Positions 24,311 through 33,801 are shown, numbered from the stretch's first letter. The stretch is DNA of 43,102 nt from SIG701 sp045577175 (GCA_045577175.1 JAZNHT010000051.1:1-43102), one strand, 5' to 3'. Translations and numbers: made by a program. Notes: generated from the sequence alone by a model not told the origin.

Positions 24311-25144
24311 ATGGTAAACGAAAACGAAATCAAAGAACAGTTGGAGCGAAAGGCATCCCTGCAAGCGCAGATAGAGAAAAAAGAAGACGAGAAAAAAGCC
24401 CTTTTCGAAGCCAACAAAGAGAAGCTGGAGGAACGTGCCGCGCATCAGAAAAGAGCCGATTCGTTTCAGATGATTGGCATTTGGTGTGCCATAATCGGCG
24501 TGATAGGGCTGCTGTTTTTCGGGAATATGGTACTGAAAATCCTGCTTGCAGTCGTCGGTATCGGCGGATGCGTGGGAATGTTTATATTGCGAAGCAAGCC
24601 CATGGCGGCTGTGAAGACGCTTTCCGTTGACCTTACCGATTGTGATAAGACGGAGGCACAGATAAACACTGCCATTGCGCAGATGGAGGAGTCGGTTTCT
24701 GCCATCATTAAGAAACAGAAATTGTTCGAGATTGAAAAGAAATACGGAACTGGTCACATCTGTATCTATATGGGCGAATCGTTTGATCCGAACAGCAAAT
24801 CTCCGAAGGAGAGCGCGTATGTTTACAGCGAGCCCGGGCAGGTTACTGTGTATATCGACGGGATTGAATACGGTACAACGCGAAAGCCGTTCGGTGCGTT
24901 TGAAGTAACCCCCGGAACGCACGTTGTAAAAATTGCCGCCCAAACGATGTTTGGCGGCAAAGACGGTATTCTGTACAGTGTGGAATCCAATGCGCGGCAG
25001 GTAAAGGTAACGGACGGCAGTGTATATATGTTCTATCACTGGAGTTTTTACGCTCCGTCAAGAGGAATCGGGCACGATCTGATTTTGAAAACCTACGACA
25101 ATATGTACGATTTTCTGTCGGATACGCATAACCTTAACGATTAA
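24311..25144 (+). CDS. Coiled-coil membrane protein of unknown function
   Basis: The ATG at 24311 follows GGAGGAGT. The 277-residue product has a charged coiled coil (about 3-50), two close membrane segments (about 55-72 and 74-92), a second helical stretch, and a C-terminal beta domain (about 150-265) with GQVTVYIDGIEYGTTRKPFGAFEVTPGTHVV, which resembles PEGA or DUF2846-type domains that present a small beta sandwich. I do not recognise a specific family and give no function. It forms an AT-rich divergent pair with the XRE gene between two identical terminators. Confidence 0.75.
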   Translation: MVNENEIKEQLERKASLQAQIEKKEDEKKALFEANKEKLEERAAHQKRADSFQMIGIWCAIIGVIGLLFFGNMVLKILLAVVGIGGCVGMFILRSKPMAAVKTLSVDLTDCDKTEAQINTAIAQMEESVSAIIKKQKLFEIEKKYGTGHICIYMGESFDPNSKSPKESAYVYSEPGQVTVYIDGIEYGTTRKPFGAFEVTPGTHVVKIAAQTMFGGKDGILYSVESNARQVKVTDGSVYMFYHWSFYAPSRGIGHDLILKTYDNMYDFLSDTHNLND

Positions 25145-25177
25145 AACAAAACAGGAGTACAGCCGTACTCCTGTTTT
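25144..25177. terminator. Bidirectional terminator, copy 2 of a 34-bp direct repeat
   Basis: Identical over 34 bp to 23899-23932, including the flanking A and T runs. It serves the coiled-coil membrane protein gene on the plus strand and azlD on the minus strand. Confidence 0.85.
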
Positions 25178-25179
25178 CA

Positions 25180-25488
25180 TTATATCAGAAACAGTTCGAT
25201 CACAAATACCGCGACACAGCAGAGCACCGATACCGGAAACAGTCCCGCGCCGAACCACGCGAGCACAATACCGGCGGCAAGCGCAATCGCGCCTGCGATC
25301 GGTGACTCCGTTGCCCGGAGAATCGACGGGAACGTCATAACGGCGAGGGTGACGTACGGGACGTAATACAAAAACGAGCGGAGAAATGTGTTTTTGATCT
25401 CCCGACGGATGAGCGTGAGGGGCAGTACGCGGATCAGGTACGTAACCGCCGCCAAAACGAGAAGATAGACGTATACGTTACCCTTCAT
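25180..25488 (-). CDS. azlD: AzlD-family branched-chain amino acid export subunit
   Basis: A 102-residue protein with three or four membrane segments, starting MKGNVYVYLLVLAAVTYLIRVLPLTLIRR, the conserved AzlD opening, followed by FLYYVPYVTLAVMTFP. The ATG at 25488 lies inside the azlC end, with GGAGG upstream, so translation is coupled; the longer frame to 25512 is less likely. AzlC and AzlD act together to export branched-chain or related amino acids. Confidence 0.88.
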   Translation of the reverse strand: MKGNVYVYLLVLAAVTYLIRVLPLTLIRREIKNTFLRSFLYYVPYVTLAVMTFPSILRATESPIAGAIALAAGIVLAWFGAGLFPVSVLCCVAVFVIELFLI

Positions 25489-26230
25489 CTGCCGCCGCCT
25501 CCTTTCCGTCACCGTTCTTCACGGGGAAGAGAAGCGCGAACAGCGATGCGAGAATCACTGTGAGCAGAATTGTCCGTGTTCCCTCGGGCAGTGCGGATAC
25601 GATCGGAAGCACGGAGGCGGCACCGCTGAGTGCAAACGAAAGAAGAATCAGTGCCGCGAGAATTTTGCTCTTTCTCGCAGGTGGGATGATGGTCGCTAAA
25701 AACATTCCGTACAATCCGACGCTGAGCGCACTGACGGCACGGGTGGGCAGTGCATTTCCGAGCACGGCTCCGACAAACGTACCGAGTGCCCATGCAGGCG
25801 AGGCGGCGAGCGCGGCACCGTAGTAGTAAAACGGATTCAGCTTTCCGTTGGCACTCACGCCGAGGGCAAAAAGCTCGTCCGTCACAAAATAGCCGATGAT
25901 AAAGCGGTGGTGCGTCTTCATCTCGGGGGAGAGCTTTTGGCTGAGCGCGCAGGACATCAGAAGATACCGCGCGTTTGCGACAAATTCCATGATCGCTGTT
26001 TCTATGTAGGAGGCCGAGGCGGCGATCATCGTAATCCCGGCGAACTCGCCTGCCGAGGCGTGCAGAAGCAGGCTCATGAGTGCCGCCTGCCCCGGTGTCA
26101 TGCCGGCATCCTTTGTGGCGGCGATCCCGAGCGTGAGGGAGACGGCGAAATAGCCGAGCGCGATCGGGATACCGTGACGGAATCCGCGGACAAGCTCCGT
26201 GAAATTTTTGCGGGATGCGTTTCTCATCAT
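25478..26230 (-). CDS. azlC: AzlC-family branched-chain amino acid permease
   Basis: The 250-residue membrane protein carries family marks: GFRHGIPIALGYFAVSLTLGIAA, SLLLHASAGEFAGI, NARYLLMSCALSQKL, and FVTDELFALG. It overlaps azlD by 11 bp. No promoter is seen in the 47 bp after pyrI, and the hairpin there has no T run in this direction, so azlCD may be read from the pyr operon. Confidence 0.92.
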   Translation of the reverse strand: MMRNASRKNFTELVRGFRHGIPIALGYFAVSLTLGIAATKDAGMTPGQAALMSLLLHASAGEFAGITMIAASASYIETAIMEFVANARYLLMSCALSQKLSPEMKTHHRFIIGYFVTDELFALGVSANGKLNPFYYYGAALAASPAWALGTFVGAVLGNALPTRAVSALSVGLYGMFLATIIPPARKSKILAALILLSFALSGAASVLPIVSALPEGTRTILLTVILASLFALLFPVKNGDGKEAAADEG

Positions 26231-26246
26231 GCGTAAATCCTTAAGG

Positions 26247-26273
26247 CGGGCTGTCGAAAAACAACAGCCCGCT
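26247..26273. other. Hairpin between pyrI and azlC
   Basis: GCGGGCTGT (26247-26255) pairs with ACAGCCCGC (26265-26273). On the minus strand it is followed by CTTAAGG rather than T, so it is a weak terminator or an mRNA-processing or stability element within a longer transcript. Confidence 0.6.
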
Positions 26274-26277
26274 TCGT

Positions 26278-26697
26278 TTATTCTTTGAATGCGCTTTCGC
26301 AGTAGAGGCAGCGGTAGACTCGCTTTTCCTTGTCTGCGAGCTTGAAAATCTGCGGCAGCTCCTGCTCTGTTGAGGAGATACAGCGCGGATTCTTGCAGCG
26401 GAGGATGCCCGTCAGCTGCTCGGGGAGGGAGAGGTGTTTTTTCTCCACCTTCTGATCGTTGCGGATCACGTTTACCGTGATGCCGGGATCAATGTAGCCG
26501 AGGATGTCCAGATTCAGCTCAATATCAGCGTCGATCTTGATGATGTCCTTTTTGCCCATCTTCTTGCTCGGCACGTTTTTGATAATCGCCACCGGGCAGT
26601 CGATTTCATCCAGATGCAGATCGTGGTATATCTGCATACCGCGTCCCGCCTTGATGTGGTCGAGGACAAAGCCGTTTTTGATCGAATCTACGTTCAT
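26278..26697 (-). CDS. pyrI: Aspartate carbamoyltransferase regulatory chain
   Basis: The 139-residue protein binds nucleotides and docks onto PyrB. The N-terminal allosteric half (MNVDSIKNGFVLDHIKAGRG) and the C-terminal zinc domain with Cys101, Cys106, Cys130 and Cys133 are complete. The ATG at 26697 overlaps the pyrB stop (ATGA). It is the last pyr gene, which implies CTP/ATP-controlled ATCase holoenzyme in this organism. Confidence 0.95.
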   Translation of the reverse strand: MNVDSIKNGFVLDHIKAGRGMQIYHDLHLDEIDCPVAIIKNVPSKKMGKKDIIKIDADIELNLDILGYIDPGITVNVIRNDQKVEKKHLSLPEQLTGILRCKNPRCISSTEQELPQIFKLADKEKRVYRCLYCESAFKE

Positions 26698-27611
26698 ACC
26701 TGCACCTCCAACAGTTTCAGAATCAGCGCCATGCGCATGTATTTGCCGCAGAGCACCTGCTTGAAATAGCACGCGCGCGGATCGGCATCGACGCCGACGG
26801 CGATCTCATTGACACGCGGCAGCGGATGCAGCACGGCGAGATCGGACTTGGCAGACGCCATTTTCTCGGGCGTGAGGATGTAGCTGTCACGGAGGCGGAG
26901 ATACTCCTCCTCGGAGAAGAAGCGCTCGCCCTGTACGCGCGTCATGTAGAGGATGTCGAGCTCCGGCAGAACCTCCATCAGATCGGTCGTCTCGACGTAT
27001 TCCATGCCGTTTTTGTCGATAACGTCGCTCTTGATATAGTCGGGGAGCATAAGCTCGGTCGGGGAGATGAGCACAATTTTGATCCCCGTGTAACGGGAGA
27101 GGGCGGAGATCAGCGAATGGACGGTGCGTCCGAACTTGAGGTCGCCGCAGAAGCCGACCGTCAGATTGTCCACGCGTCCCTTTTCGCGGCGGATCGTGAG
27201 GAGATCCGCAAGCGTCTGCGTCGGATGGTTGTGACCGCCGTCGCCGGCGTTGATGACAGGCACGGTCGCATTCATCGATGCAACGAGCGGTGCACCCTCC
27301 TTCGGATGGCGCATGGCGATGATGTCCGCGTAGCAGCTTACGACCTTTGCGGTATCCGCTACGCTTTCGCCCTTGGATGCGGAGCTGCTCTGCGCCTCGG
27401 AGAAGCCGAGCACGTTGCCGCCGAGCTCGTACATCGCCGCTTCAAAGCTCAAGCGAGTACGGGTGGACGGCTCAAAAAACAGCGTGGCGAGCTTCTTGCC
27501 GCGGCAGGCGTTTTCGTACTTTTTCGGATTTGCAATGATGTCGTCCGCGACGTTCATCATCTCGTCAATTTCCTTGACAGAAAGCTCTTGAATATCAATC
27601 AGACTTCTCAT
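26694..27611 (-). CDS. pyrB: Aspartate carbamoyltransferase catalytic chain
   Basis: PyrB joins carbamoyl phosphate and aspartate, the committed step of pyrimidine synthesis. At 305 residues it has the usual length, with FFEPSTRTRLSFE (residues 46-58), the SSSASKGESVADT loop, HNHPTQTLADLLTI and HPLPRVNEI. It overlaps pyrE upstream and pyrI downstream by ATGA, so translation is coupled with its regulatory chain. Confidence 0.97.
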   Translation of the reverse strand: MRSLIDIQELSVKEIDEMMNVADDIIANPKKYENACRGKKLATLFFEPSTRTRLSFEAAMYELGGNVLGFSEAQSSSASKGESVADTAKVVSCYADIIAMRHPKEGAPLVASMNATVPVINAGDGGHNHPTQTLADLLTIRREKGRVDNLTVGFCGDLKFGRTVHSLISALSRYTGIKIVLISPTELMLPDYIKSDVIDKNGMEYVETTDLMEVLPELDILYMTRVQGERFFSEEEYLRLRDSYILTPEKMASAKSDLAVLHPLPRVNEIAVGVDADPRACYFKQVLCGKYMRMALILKLLEVQV

Positions 27612-28264
27612 GCTTTTGCTCCGTTCACAGCGAGATAGTTTTTGATGCGCGTTACGTTTTCTTCATTTGCGGGATCCGCCTCGAGATATTCAATGATGTC
27701 GTATACGTCCACGACGGAGTACACGGGGAAGCCGAACTCCTCCTCAACCTCAGCCATGGCGGATTTTTCGCCTTTGCCTTTTTCCTTGCGGTCAACCATA
27801 ACGAACGTAGCGGCAACCTTTACGCCCTCCAGGGAGGACAGGATTGCCATGCTTTCGCGGATGGCGGTGCCTGCGGTGATAACGTCCTCGGTGATGACGA
27901 TCTCCTCGCCTGCCTTCGGGACGTAGCCGACGAACACGCCGCCCTCGCCGTGATCCTTCGCTTCCTTGCGATTGAAGAAGAAGGGAACATCCAGCCCCTC
28001 CTTGGACAGACCGACAGCGGCGGAAACGGCGATCGAGATGCCCTTGTAGGCAGGTCCGTAGAGGACGCATCTCTTATTGCCGATTTTCTCCAGATATGCC
28101 TTTGCGTAGAACTCACCGAGCTTTGCGATCTGCTCGCCCGTTTTAATATCGCCGGCATTGATGAAGTACGGGATCTTTCTGCCGCTCTTTGCGGTGAAAT
28201 CACCGAATTTCAAAACGCCAGCACCCTCCAGAAACTGAATAAATTCTCTCTTGTAGCCTTCCAT
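27608..28264 (-). CDS. pyrE: Orotate phosphoribosyltransferase
   Basis: PyrE makes orotidine monophosphate from orotate and PRPP. The 218-residue protein has KSGRKIPYFINAG, GPAYKGISIA and the PRPP-binding loop VITEDVITAGTAIRE (residues 123-137). It follows pyrF by 14 bp and overlaps pyrB. Confidence 0.96.
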   Translation of the reverse strand: MEGYKREFIQFLEGAGVLKFGDFTAKSGRKIPYFINAGDIKTGEQIAKLGEFYAKAYLEKIGNKRCVLYGPAYKGISIAVSAAVGLSKEGLDVPFFFNRKEAKDHGEGGVFVGYVPKAGEEIVITEDVITAGTAIRESMAILSSLEGVKVAATFVMVDRKEKGKGEKSAMAEVEEEFGFPVYSVVDVYDIIEYLEADPANEENVTRIKNYLAVNGAKA

Positions 28265-28278
28265 TTGTGTATCTCCTC

Positions 28279-28977
28279 TCAGTCAACAAATTCTCTGACA
28301 CAGCGCTCGTATGCAGCCACAGGATCGGCGGCGGCAGTGATCGGACGACCGACAACGATGTAGTCGGAGCCGATCTTCTTCGCCTCGGCAGGCGTCATGA
28401 CGCGCTTCTGATCGCCAACATCCCCATCAGCAAAACGGACGCCGGGGGTAACGGTGAGAAAGCCCTTGCCGCACGTGTCGTGTACAACGCCTGCCTCAAG
28501 CGGAGAGCAGACAACGCCGTCCAGACCGGACTCCTTGGCGTTCTTGGCGTAGTGCATGACAACCTCTGCGATCGGTTTTTCAATCAGCAGATCCTTCTCC
28601 ATTCTCTCCTGATCGGTGGAGGTCAGCTGGGTGACGGCGATCAGAAGCGGGCGGGTGCCGTCCGGCTTCGTCAGTCCCTCAATAGCTGCTTCCATCATTG
28701 CCTTCGTGCCTGCGGCGTGGAGATTTGTCATATCCACATCGAGACGGGAGAGGACAGCCATCGATTTTTTCACCGTGTTCGGGATGTCGTGCAGCTTCAG
28801 ATCGAGGAAAATCTTGTGTCCGCGCGCCTTGATTTCGCGCACAATGGACGGTCCCTCCGCGTAGAACAGCTCCATGCCGATCTTCACGAACGGCTTTCTG
28901 CCGGTAAATTTGTCGAGAAACGCGAACGTCTCCGCGGCAGATGCAAAGTCACAAGCAATAATTACGTCTTTTCCCAT
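28279..28977 (-). CDS. pyrF: Orotidine 5'-phosphate decarboxylase
   Basis: PyrF makes UMP. The 232-residue protein has the catalytic array FLDLKLHDIPNTV (Asp59, Lys61, Asp64), an N-terminal IIACDFAS strand, the LTVTPGVR phosphate strand, and IVVGRPIT. Its ATG overlaps the pyrD stop by one base (TGATG). Confidence 0.96.
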   Translation of the reverse strand: MGKDVIIACDFASAAETFAFLDKFTGRKPFVKIGMELFYAEGPSIVREIKARGHKIFLDLKLHDIPNTVKKSMAVLSRLDVDMTNLHAAGTKAMMEAAIEGLTKPDGTRPLLIAVTQLTSTDQERMEKDLLIEKPIAEVVMHYAKNAKESGLDGVVCSPLEAGVVHDTCGKGFLTVTPGVRFADGDVGDQKRVMTPAEAKKIGSDYIVVGRPITAAADPVAAYERCVREFVD

Positions 28978-29885
28978 CAGTGGGCACCTCCGATAATAGA
29001 TGTGAGATCATCGATCCCGTATTTTTCCATAGCGTGGGGCAGAGCATGAATAATATCGCGGCAGGCAAACGGATTGACCAGATTTGCCGCACCGACCTGT
29101 ACGGCGGTCGCGCCGGCAAGCATCATTTCGATGACATCCTCCGCAGAAGAAACGCCGCCGATGCCGATAATCGGAATTTTGACCGCTTCATATACCTGAT
29201 AAATCATGCGAACGGCAACGGGGAAGATCGCGTCGCCCGAGAAGCCGCCCATTTTGTTTGCGATGATCGGTTTTCTGCGTTTCAGATCGATCCGCATACC
29301 GAGCAGGGTGTTAATCATGCTGATGCCGTCCGCACCGGCTTCCTCGCACGCCTTGGCGATGGAAACAATGTCGGTCACGTTCGGCGAGAGCTTGATGTAC
29401 ACGGGCTTTTTCGTCACCGCCTTGACAGCGCGTGTGATTTCCGCCGCCGTTTCGGGCGCGTTTCCGAAATTTCGTCCGCCGCTGTGTACGTTCGGACAGC
29501 TGATATTCACCTCAAGGATTGCCACGCCGTCCTCTTTATCGAGCTTTTCGCAAGAGTAGACGTACTCCTCCACCGAGAATCCGCCGATGTTTGCGATGAT
29601 CGGCTTTTTGAAAACGGAGCGCAGTTTCGGCAGTTCCTCCGCAATGACGGCTTCTACGCCGGGGTTTTGCAGACCGACCGCGTTAATCATCCCTGACGGG
29701 CATTCTGCGATGCGCGGTGTCGGATTGCCAAAGCGCGCGTCCTTGGTCGTCCCCTTGAAAGAGAGCGAGCCGAGTATGTTGATGTCATAAAGCTCCGCGT
29801 ATTCGTAGCCGTAGCCGAACGTGCCGCTGGCAGGGATCACGGGATTGTCCAGCGTGACGCCGGAGAGCGTTACCTTCGTATTCAC
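28977..29885 (-). CDS. pyrD: Dihydroorotate dehydrogenase, class 1B catalytic subunit
   Basis: PyrD oxidises dihydroorotate to orotate and passes electrons to PyrK. The 302-residue flavoprotein has NPVIPASGTFGYG, NAVGLQNPG, the class 1B catalytic Cys130 in NISCPNVHSGG, and the FMN site IIGIGGVSSAEDVIEMMLAGA. I use GTG at 29885, which overlaps the pyrK stop (GTGA) with GGAGG upstream; the longer open frame to 29972 lies within pyrK. Confidence 0.94.
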   Translation of the reverse strand: MNTKVTLSGVTLDNPVIPASGTFGYGYEYAELYDINILGSLSFKGTTKDARFGNPTPRIAECPSGMINAVGLQNPGVEAVIAEELPKLRSVFKKPIIANIGGFSVEEYVYSCEKLDKEDGVAILEVNISCPNVHSGGRNFGNAPETAAEITRAVKAVTKKPVYIKLSPNVTDIVSIAKACEEAGADGISMINTLLGMRIDLKRRKPIIANKMGGFSGDAIFPVAVRMIYQVYEAVKIPIIGIGGVSSAEDVIEMMLAGATAVQVGAANLVNPFACRDIIHALPHAMEKYGIDDLTSIIGGAH

Positions 29886-30616
29886 CAGATGATCTCCTCC
29901 TTTGTGAGCACCGGACCGTCGCGGCAGATGCGTTTGTTTCCGTATTTCGTCTTGCAGGAGCAGCCCATGCACGCGCCGAAGCCGCAGCCCATGCGCTCCT
30001 CAAAGCTGTACTGCCCCGATACCTCGGTCGCATTGTACAGCGCCTTCAGCATCGGCTCGGGACCGCACGCATACGTGTAGGTGTAATTGCCTGCATCCGC
30101 GAGAGCGTCCGTGACGAATCCCTTTACACCGACAGAGCCGTCTGCGGTGGCGACCAGCACCTTCGCGCCGATCTTTTCAAATTCCTCGCGGTAGAAGATT
30201 TCCTCTGCTTTGTTGAAGCCGAGGATCACGGTGACCTTCTTGCCCTCCGCAATCAGACGGCGCGCGAGCAGATATATCGGCGGCACGCCTGCACCGCCTC
30301 CGACGAGAAGGGGCGCGTCACCGCTTTTTTCTGTGTCGTATCCGTTGCCGAGACCGGTGAGGATGTCGATGACCTCGCCGGATTTCATCTGTGCCATTTT
30401 CTCCGTACCCTTGCCCACGACCTTATAAAGAATCGTGAACGTGTCTCCCTCCTGATTGCAGACAGAGATCGGGCGGCGAAGGAAAAATCCGTCCAGACGG
30501 AGATTTACGAACTGACCGGGTGCACTCATGTCCGAGGTGTCGCCTTCGAGGATCATTTCATACATATCCCGCGTCAGAGCGCGGTTTGATTTGACCGTAT
30601 ACAGAGCCTGTTTCAT
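29882..30616 (-). CDS. pyrK: Dihydroorotate dehydrogenase electron transfer subunit
   Basis: The 244-residue protein carries FAD and a [2Fe-2S] cluster and links PyrD to NAD. It has FFLRRPISVCN (FAD site), LLVGGGAGVPPIYLLARRL (NAD site), YACGPEPML, and the cluster ligands Cys211, Cys216, Cys219 and Cys231. It overlaps carB and pyrD. Confidence 0.95.
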   Translation of the reverse strand: MKQALYTVKSNRALTRDMYEMILEGDTSDMSAPGQFVNLRLDGFFLRRPISVCNQEGDTFTILYKVVGKGTEKMAQMKSGEVIDILTGLGNGYDTEKSGDAPLLVGGGAGVPPIYLLARRLIAEGKKVTVILGFNKAEEIFYREEFEKIGAKVLVATADGSVGVKGFVTDALADAGNYTYTYACGPEPMLKALYNATEVSGQYSFEERMGCGFGACMGCSCKTKYGNKRICRDGPVLTKEEIIW

Positions 30617-33600
30617 TCGTTTGCACCCTTGCTGTCGATGGTGGAGATGCGGAGCGTCGTCTCCTCAAGAACGTCAAGCAGAACGCGCACGGTATCGAGT
30701 GAGGTGAACATCGTCACGTTGTTCTCGATCGCACAGCGGCGGATTTCGTAGCCGTCCGCCTGTTCATTCAGCGAGCCGACGTCGCGCGTGTTGATGACGT
30801 AGGAGATATGTCCCTGGCGGATTGCCTCGGGGATGTCCTCGCTGTTGTCAGAGATTTTTTGGCGGACGCGCGTGCGGATGCCGTGCTCCTTGAGAAATTT
30901 CGCCGTGCCGGTCGTTGCCTCGATATTGAAGCCGAGATCGTAGAAACGGCGGATCAGCGGCAGAGCCTCCTCCTTGTCGCGGTCGGTGATCGTAACGAGG
31001 ACGGTGCCGTAATTCAGAAGCTGCATACCGGAAGCCTGGAGTGCCTTGTATACCGCGCGGTTGAGGCGGTCATCGTAGCCGATTGCCTCACCGGTGGATT
31101 TCATTTCGGGGGAGAGGTACGCATCCAGACCGCGGATCTTCGAGAAGGAGAACACGGGAACCTTGACGTACCAGCGCTTTTTCTCAGCGGGATAGAGATC
31201 GAAAATACCCTGTTCCTTCAGCGTCTTGCCGAGGATGACGTTCGTCGCGATGTCAGCAAGACTGTAGCCCGTTGCCTTGGAAAGGAACGGTACGGTACGG
31301 GAGGAGCGCGGGTTTACCTCGATGATGTACACATCATCCTTGTCGTCCACGATGAACTGGATGTTGTACAGACCGACGATGCCGATGCCGAGACCGAGCT
31401 TTTTCGCGTAGTCAAGGATGATGCCCTTCACGCGGTCGGAGATACTGAAGGACGGATACACGCTGATGGAGTCGCCGCTGTGAACGCCGGTGCGCTCAAC
31501 GAGCTCCATGATGCCGGGAACGAATACGTCGCGTCCGTCGCAGATGGCATCGATTTCGACCTCGCGTCCGCGGATGTAGTGGTCAACGAGAACGGGTTTG
31601 TCCTCGTCGATCTCAACGGCAGTCTTGAGGTACTGGCGGAGCTGCACCTCGTTTGCAACGATCTGCATGGCACGTCCGCCGAGGACGAAGCTCGGGCGCA
31701 CAAGTACGGGATAGCCGATTCTCTCCGCCGTGCGTACGCCGTCCTCAATGTTCGTGACAGCGCAGCCTTCCGCTCTCGGAATATCAAAACTTTCGAGAAT
31801 CGCTTCAAAAGCGCGTCTGTCTTCTGCCTTGTCGATGGCGGCACAGTCGGTACCGATGATCTTCACGCCGCGATCCATCAAAGGCTGGGCGAGATTGATA
31901 GCGGTCTGACCGCCGAGCGAAGCCACTACGCCAATGGGCTTTTCAAAGTTGATGACGTTCATAACGTCTTCGGGGGTGAGAGGCTCAAAGTAGAGCTTAT
32001 CCGCTGTGGTGTAGTCGGTGGAGACTGTTTCGGGGTTGTTGTTAATGATAATCGCCTCGTAGCCGGCACGCTTGATCGTCTGTACGGCGTGTACGGTGGA
32101 GTAGTCGAATTCGACACCCTGTCCGATACGGATGGGACCTGCGCCCAGTACGACGATCTTTTCCTTCTTCGAAAGCACGGAGGTGTTCTCACCTGTGTAG
32201 GAGGAGTAGAAGTAGGGGATGTAGGCGTTTGTATGGCAGGTGTCTACCATGCGGAATGCGGGGGTGAGGTTATTTTCCAGGCGGAAATTGTAGACCTCGA
32301 TTTCGGTGCACTTCCACAGTCTTGCGACGTACTTGTCGCTGAAGCCCATCTTCTTCGCGGCGGTGAGGGTGGCAAGATCAAACACGTTCACGCGCAGCTT
32401 TTCTTCCATGTCGATGATGTTTTTGATAGCCTCAAGGAAGTAAGCGGTGATCTTGGTTGCTTCGTGGATTTCCTCAATGGATGCGCCGTGGTAGAGCAGC
32501 TCGGCAATCGCAAAGATGTTGTCCGAGTGGAACTCGCGGATGTATTCCATCATCTCGTCCTTGCTCATAGTGTCGAACTTGGCGTGGTAGATGTGGTTTA
32601 CACCGATCTCGAGGGAACGAATACCCTTCAGAAGAGACTCTTCCAGCGTTTCGCCAATGCCCATGATCTCGCCCGTGGCCTTCATCTGGGTGCCGAGGAG
32701 ATTGGAAGCGGAGGTGAACTTGTCAAACGGGAAGCGGGGGAACTTGGAGATGACGTAGTCCAGACGGGGCTCGAAAGCCGCAGTGGTGTTTGCGATCTTG
32801 ATCTCCTCCAGCGTCATGCCGACAGCAATCTTTGCGGTTACGCGTGCGATAGGGTAACCGGATGCCTTGGATGCGAGTGCGGAGGAACGGGATACACGGG
32901 GATTGACCTCGATGAGGTAGTATTCGCCGGAGGTGGGATGCAGGGCGAACTGCACGTTACAGCCGCCGGAGATCTTCAGCTCGCGGATGAGCTTGATGGC
33001 GGAGTCGTTGAGCATCTTCTGTTCTTTTTCGGTCAGGGTCATGATGGGTGCCACCACGATGGAGTCGCCCGTGTGAACACCGACGGGATCGACGTTTTCC
33101 ATGCCGCAGATGGTGATTGCGTGATCGTTGGCGTCACGCATAACCTCAAACTCAATCTCCTTGTAGCCGCGCACGCTCTTCTCAATCAGAACCTCGTGAA
33201 CGGGGGAGAGCTTGAGTGCGTTCTCCATCATGGGAATCAGCTCCTCTTTAGAGTGCGCAAATCCGCCGCCCGTACCGCCGAGGGTGAACGCGGGGCGGAG
33301 CACAACGGGATAGCCGATTCTATCAGCCGCATCGCACGCCTGCTCAACGGAATATGTGATCTCAGAGGGGATAACGGGCTCGCCGATCGACTCGCAGAGA
33401 TCCTTGAACATCTGTCTGTCCTCGGCTCTCTCGATGCTCTCGCTGGACGTGCCGAGCAGTTCGACCTGGCACTCGCGGAGAATGCCCTTCTGCTCAAGCT
33501 GCATGGCAAGATTCAGACCGGTCTGACCGCCGATGCCGGGGATGATGGCGTCGGGGCGCTCCGTGCGCATGATGCGTGCGACGTATTCAAGCGTAAGCGG

Positions 33601-33801
33601 CTCCATGTAGACCTTGTCCGCAATCGAAGTGTCTGTCATGATCGTTGCCGGATTGGAGTTGAGCAGTACGACCTCGTACCCCTCCTCCTTCAAAGCGAGA
33701 CACGCCTGCGTGCCCGCATAGTCAAACTCAGCCGCCTGACCGATCACGATCGGACCGGAGCCGATAATCATAATCTTCTTAATGTCTGTTCTCTTAGCCA
33801 T
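30613..33801 (-). CDS. carB: Carbamoyl-phosphate synthase large chain
   Basis: CarB makes carbamoyl phosphate from bicarbonate, ATP and ammonia supplied by the small chain. At 1062 residues it is full length. Two ATP-grasp halves are seen: the first opens KKIMIIGSGPIVIGQAAEFDYAGTQACLALKEEG, and the second opens KEKIVVLGAGPIRIGQGVEFDYSTVHA near residue 550. A C-terminal allosteric domain follows (about 930-1062). carA, which normally precedes it, is missing here: pyrC lies directly upstream. The small chain must be encoded elsewhere and may serve arginine synthesis as well. Confidence 0.97.
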   Translation of the reverse strand: MAKRTDIKKIMIIGSGPIVIGQAAEFDYAGTQACLALKEEGYEVVLLNSNPATIMTDTSIADKVYMEPLTLEYVARIMRTERPDAIIPGIGGQTGLNLAMQLEQKGILRECQVELLGTSSESIERAEDRQMFKDLCESIGEPVIPSEITYSVEQACDAADRIGYPVVLRPAFTLGGTGGGFAHSKEELIPMMENALKLSPVHEVLIEKSVRGYKEIEFEVMRDANDHAITICGMENVDPVGVHTGDSIVVAPIMTLTEKEQKMLNDSAIKLIRELKISGGCNVQFALHPTSGEYYLIEVNPRVSRSSALASKASGYPIARVTAKIAVGMTLEEIKIANTTAAFEPRLDYVISKFPRFPFDKFTSASNLLGTQMKATGEIMGIGETLEESLLKGIRSLEIGVNHIYHAKFDTMSKDEMMEYIREFHSDNIFAIAELLYHGASIEEIHEATKITAYFLEAIKNIIDMEEKLRVNVFDLATLTAAKKMGFSDKYVARLWKCTEIEVYNFRLENNLTPAFRMVDTCHTNAYIPYFYSSYTGENTSVLSKKEKIVVLGAGPIRIGQGVEFDYSTVHAVQTIKRAGYEAIIINNNPETVSTDYTTADKLYFEPLTPEDVMNVINFEKPIGVVASLGGQTAINLAQPLMDRGVKIIGTDCAAIDKAEDRRAFEAILESFDIPRAEGCAVTNIEDGVRTAERIGYPVLVRPSFVLGGRAMQIVANEVQLRQYLKTAVEIDEDKPVLVDHYIRGREVEIDAICDGRDVFVPGIMELVERTGVHSGDSISVYPSFSISDRVKGIILDYAKKLGLGIGIVGLYNIQFIVDDKDDVYIIEVNPRSSRTVPFLSKATGYSLADIATNVILGKTLKEQGIFDLYPAEKKRWYVKVPVFSFSKIRGLDAYLSPEMKSTGEAIGYDDRLNRAVYKALQASGMQLLNYGTVLVTITDRDKEEALPLIRRFYDLGFNIEATTGTAKFLKEHGIRTRVRQKISDNSEDIPEAIRQGHISYVINTRDVGSLNEQADGYEIRRCAIENNVTMFTSLDTVRVLLDVLEETTLRISTIDSKGANE

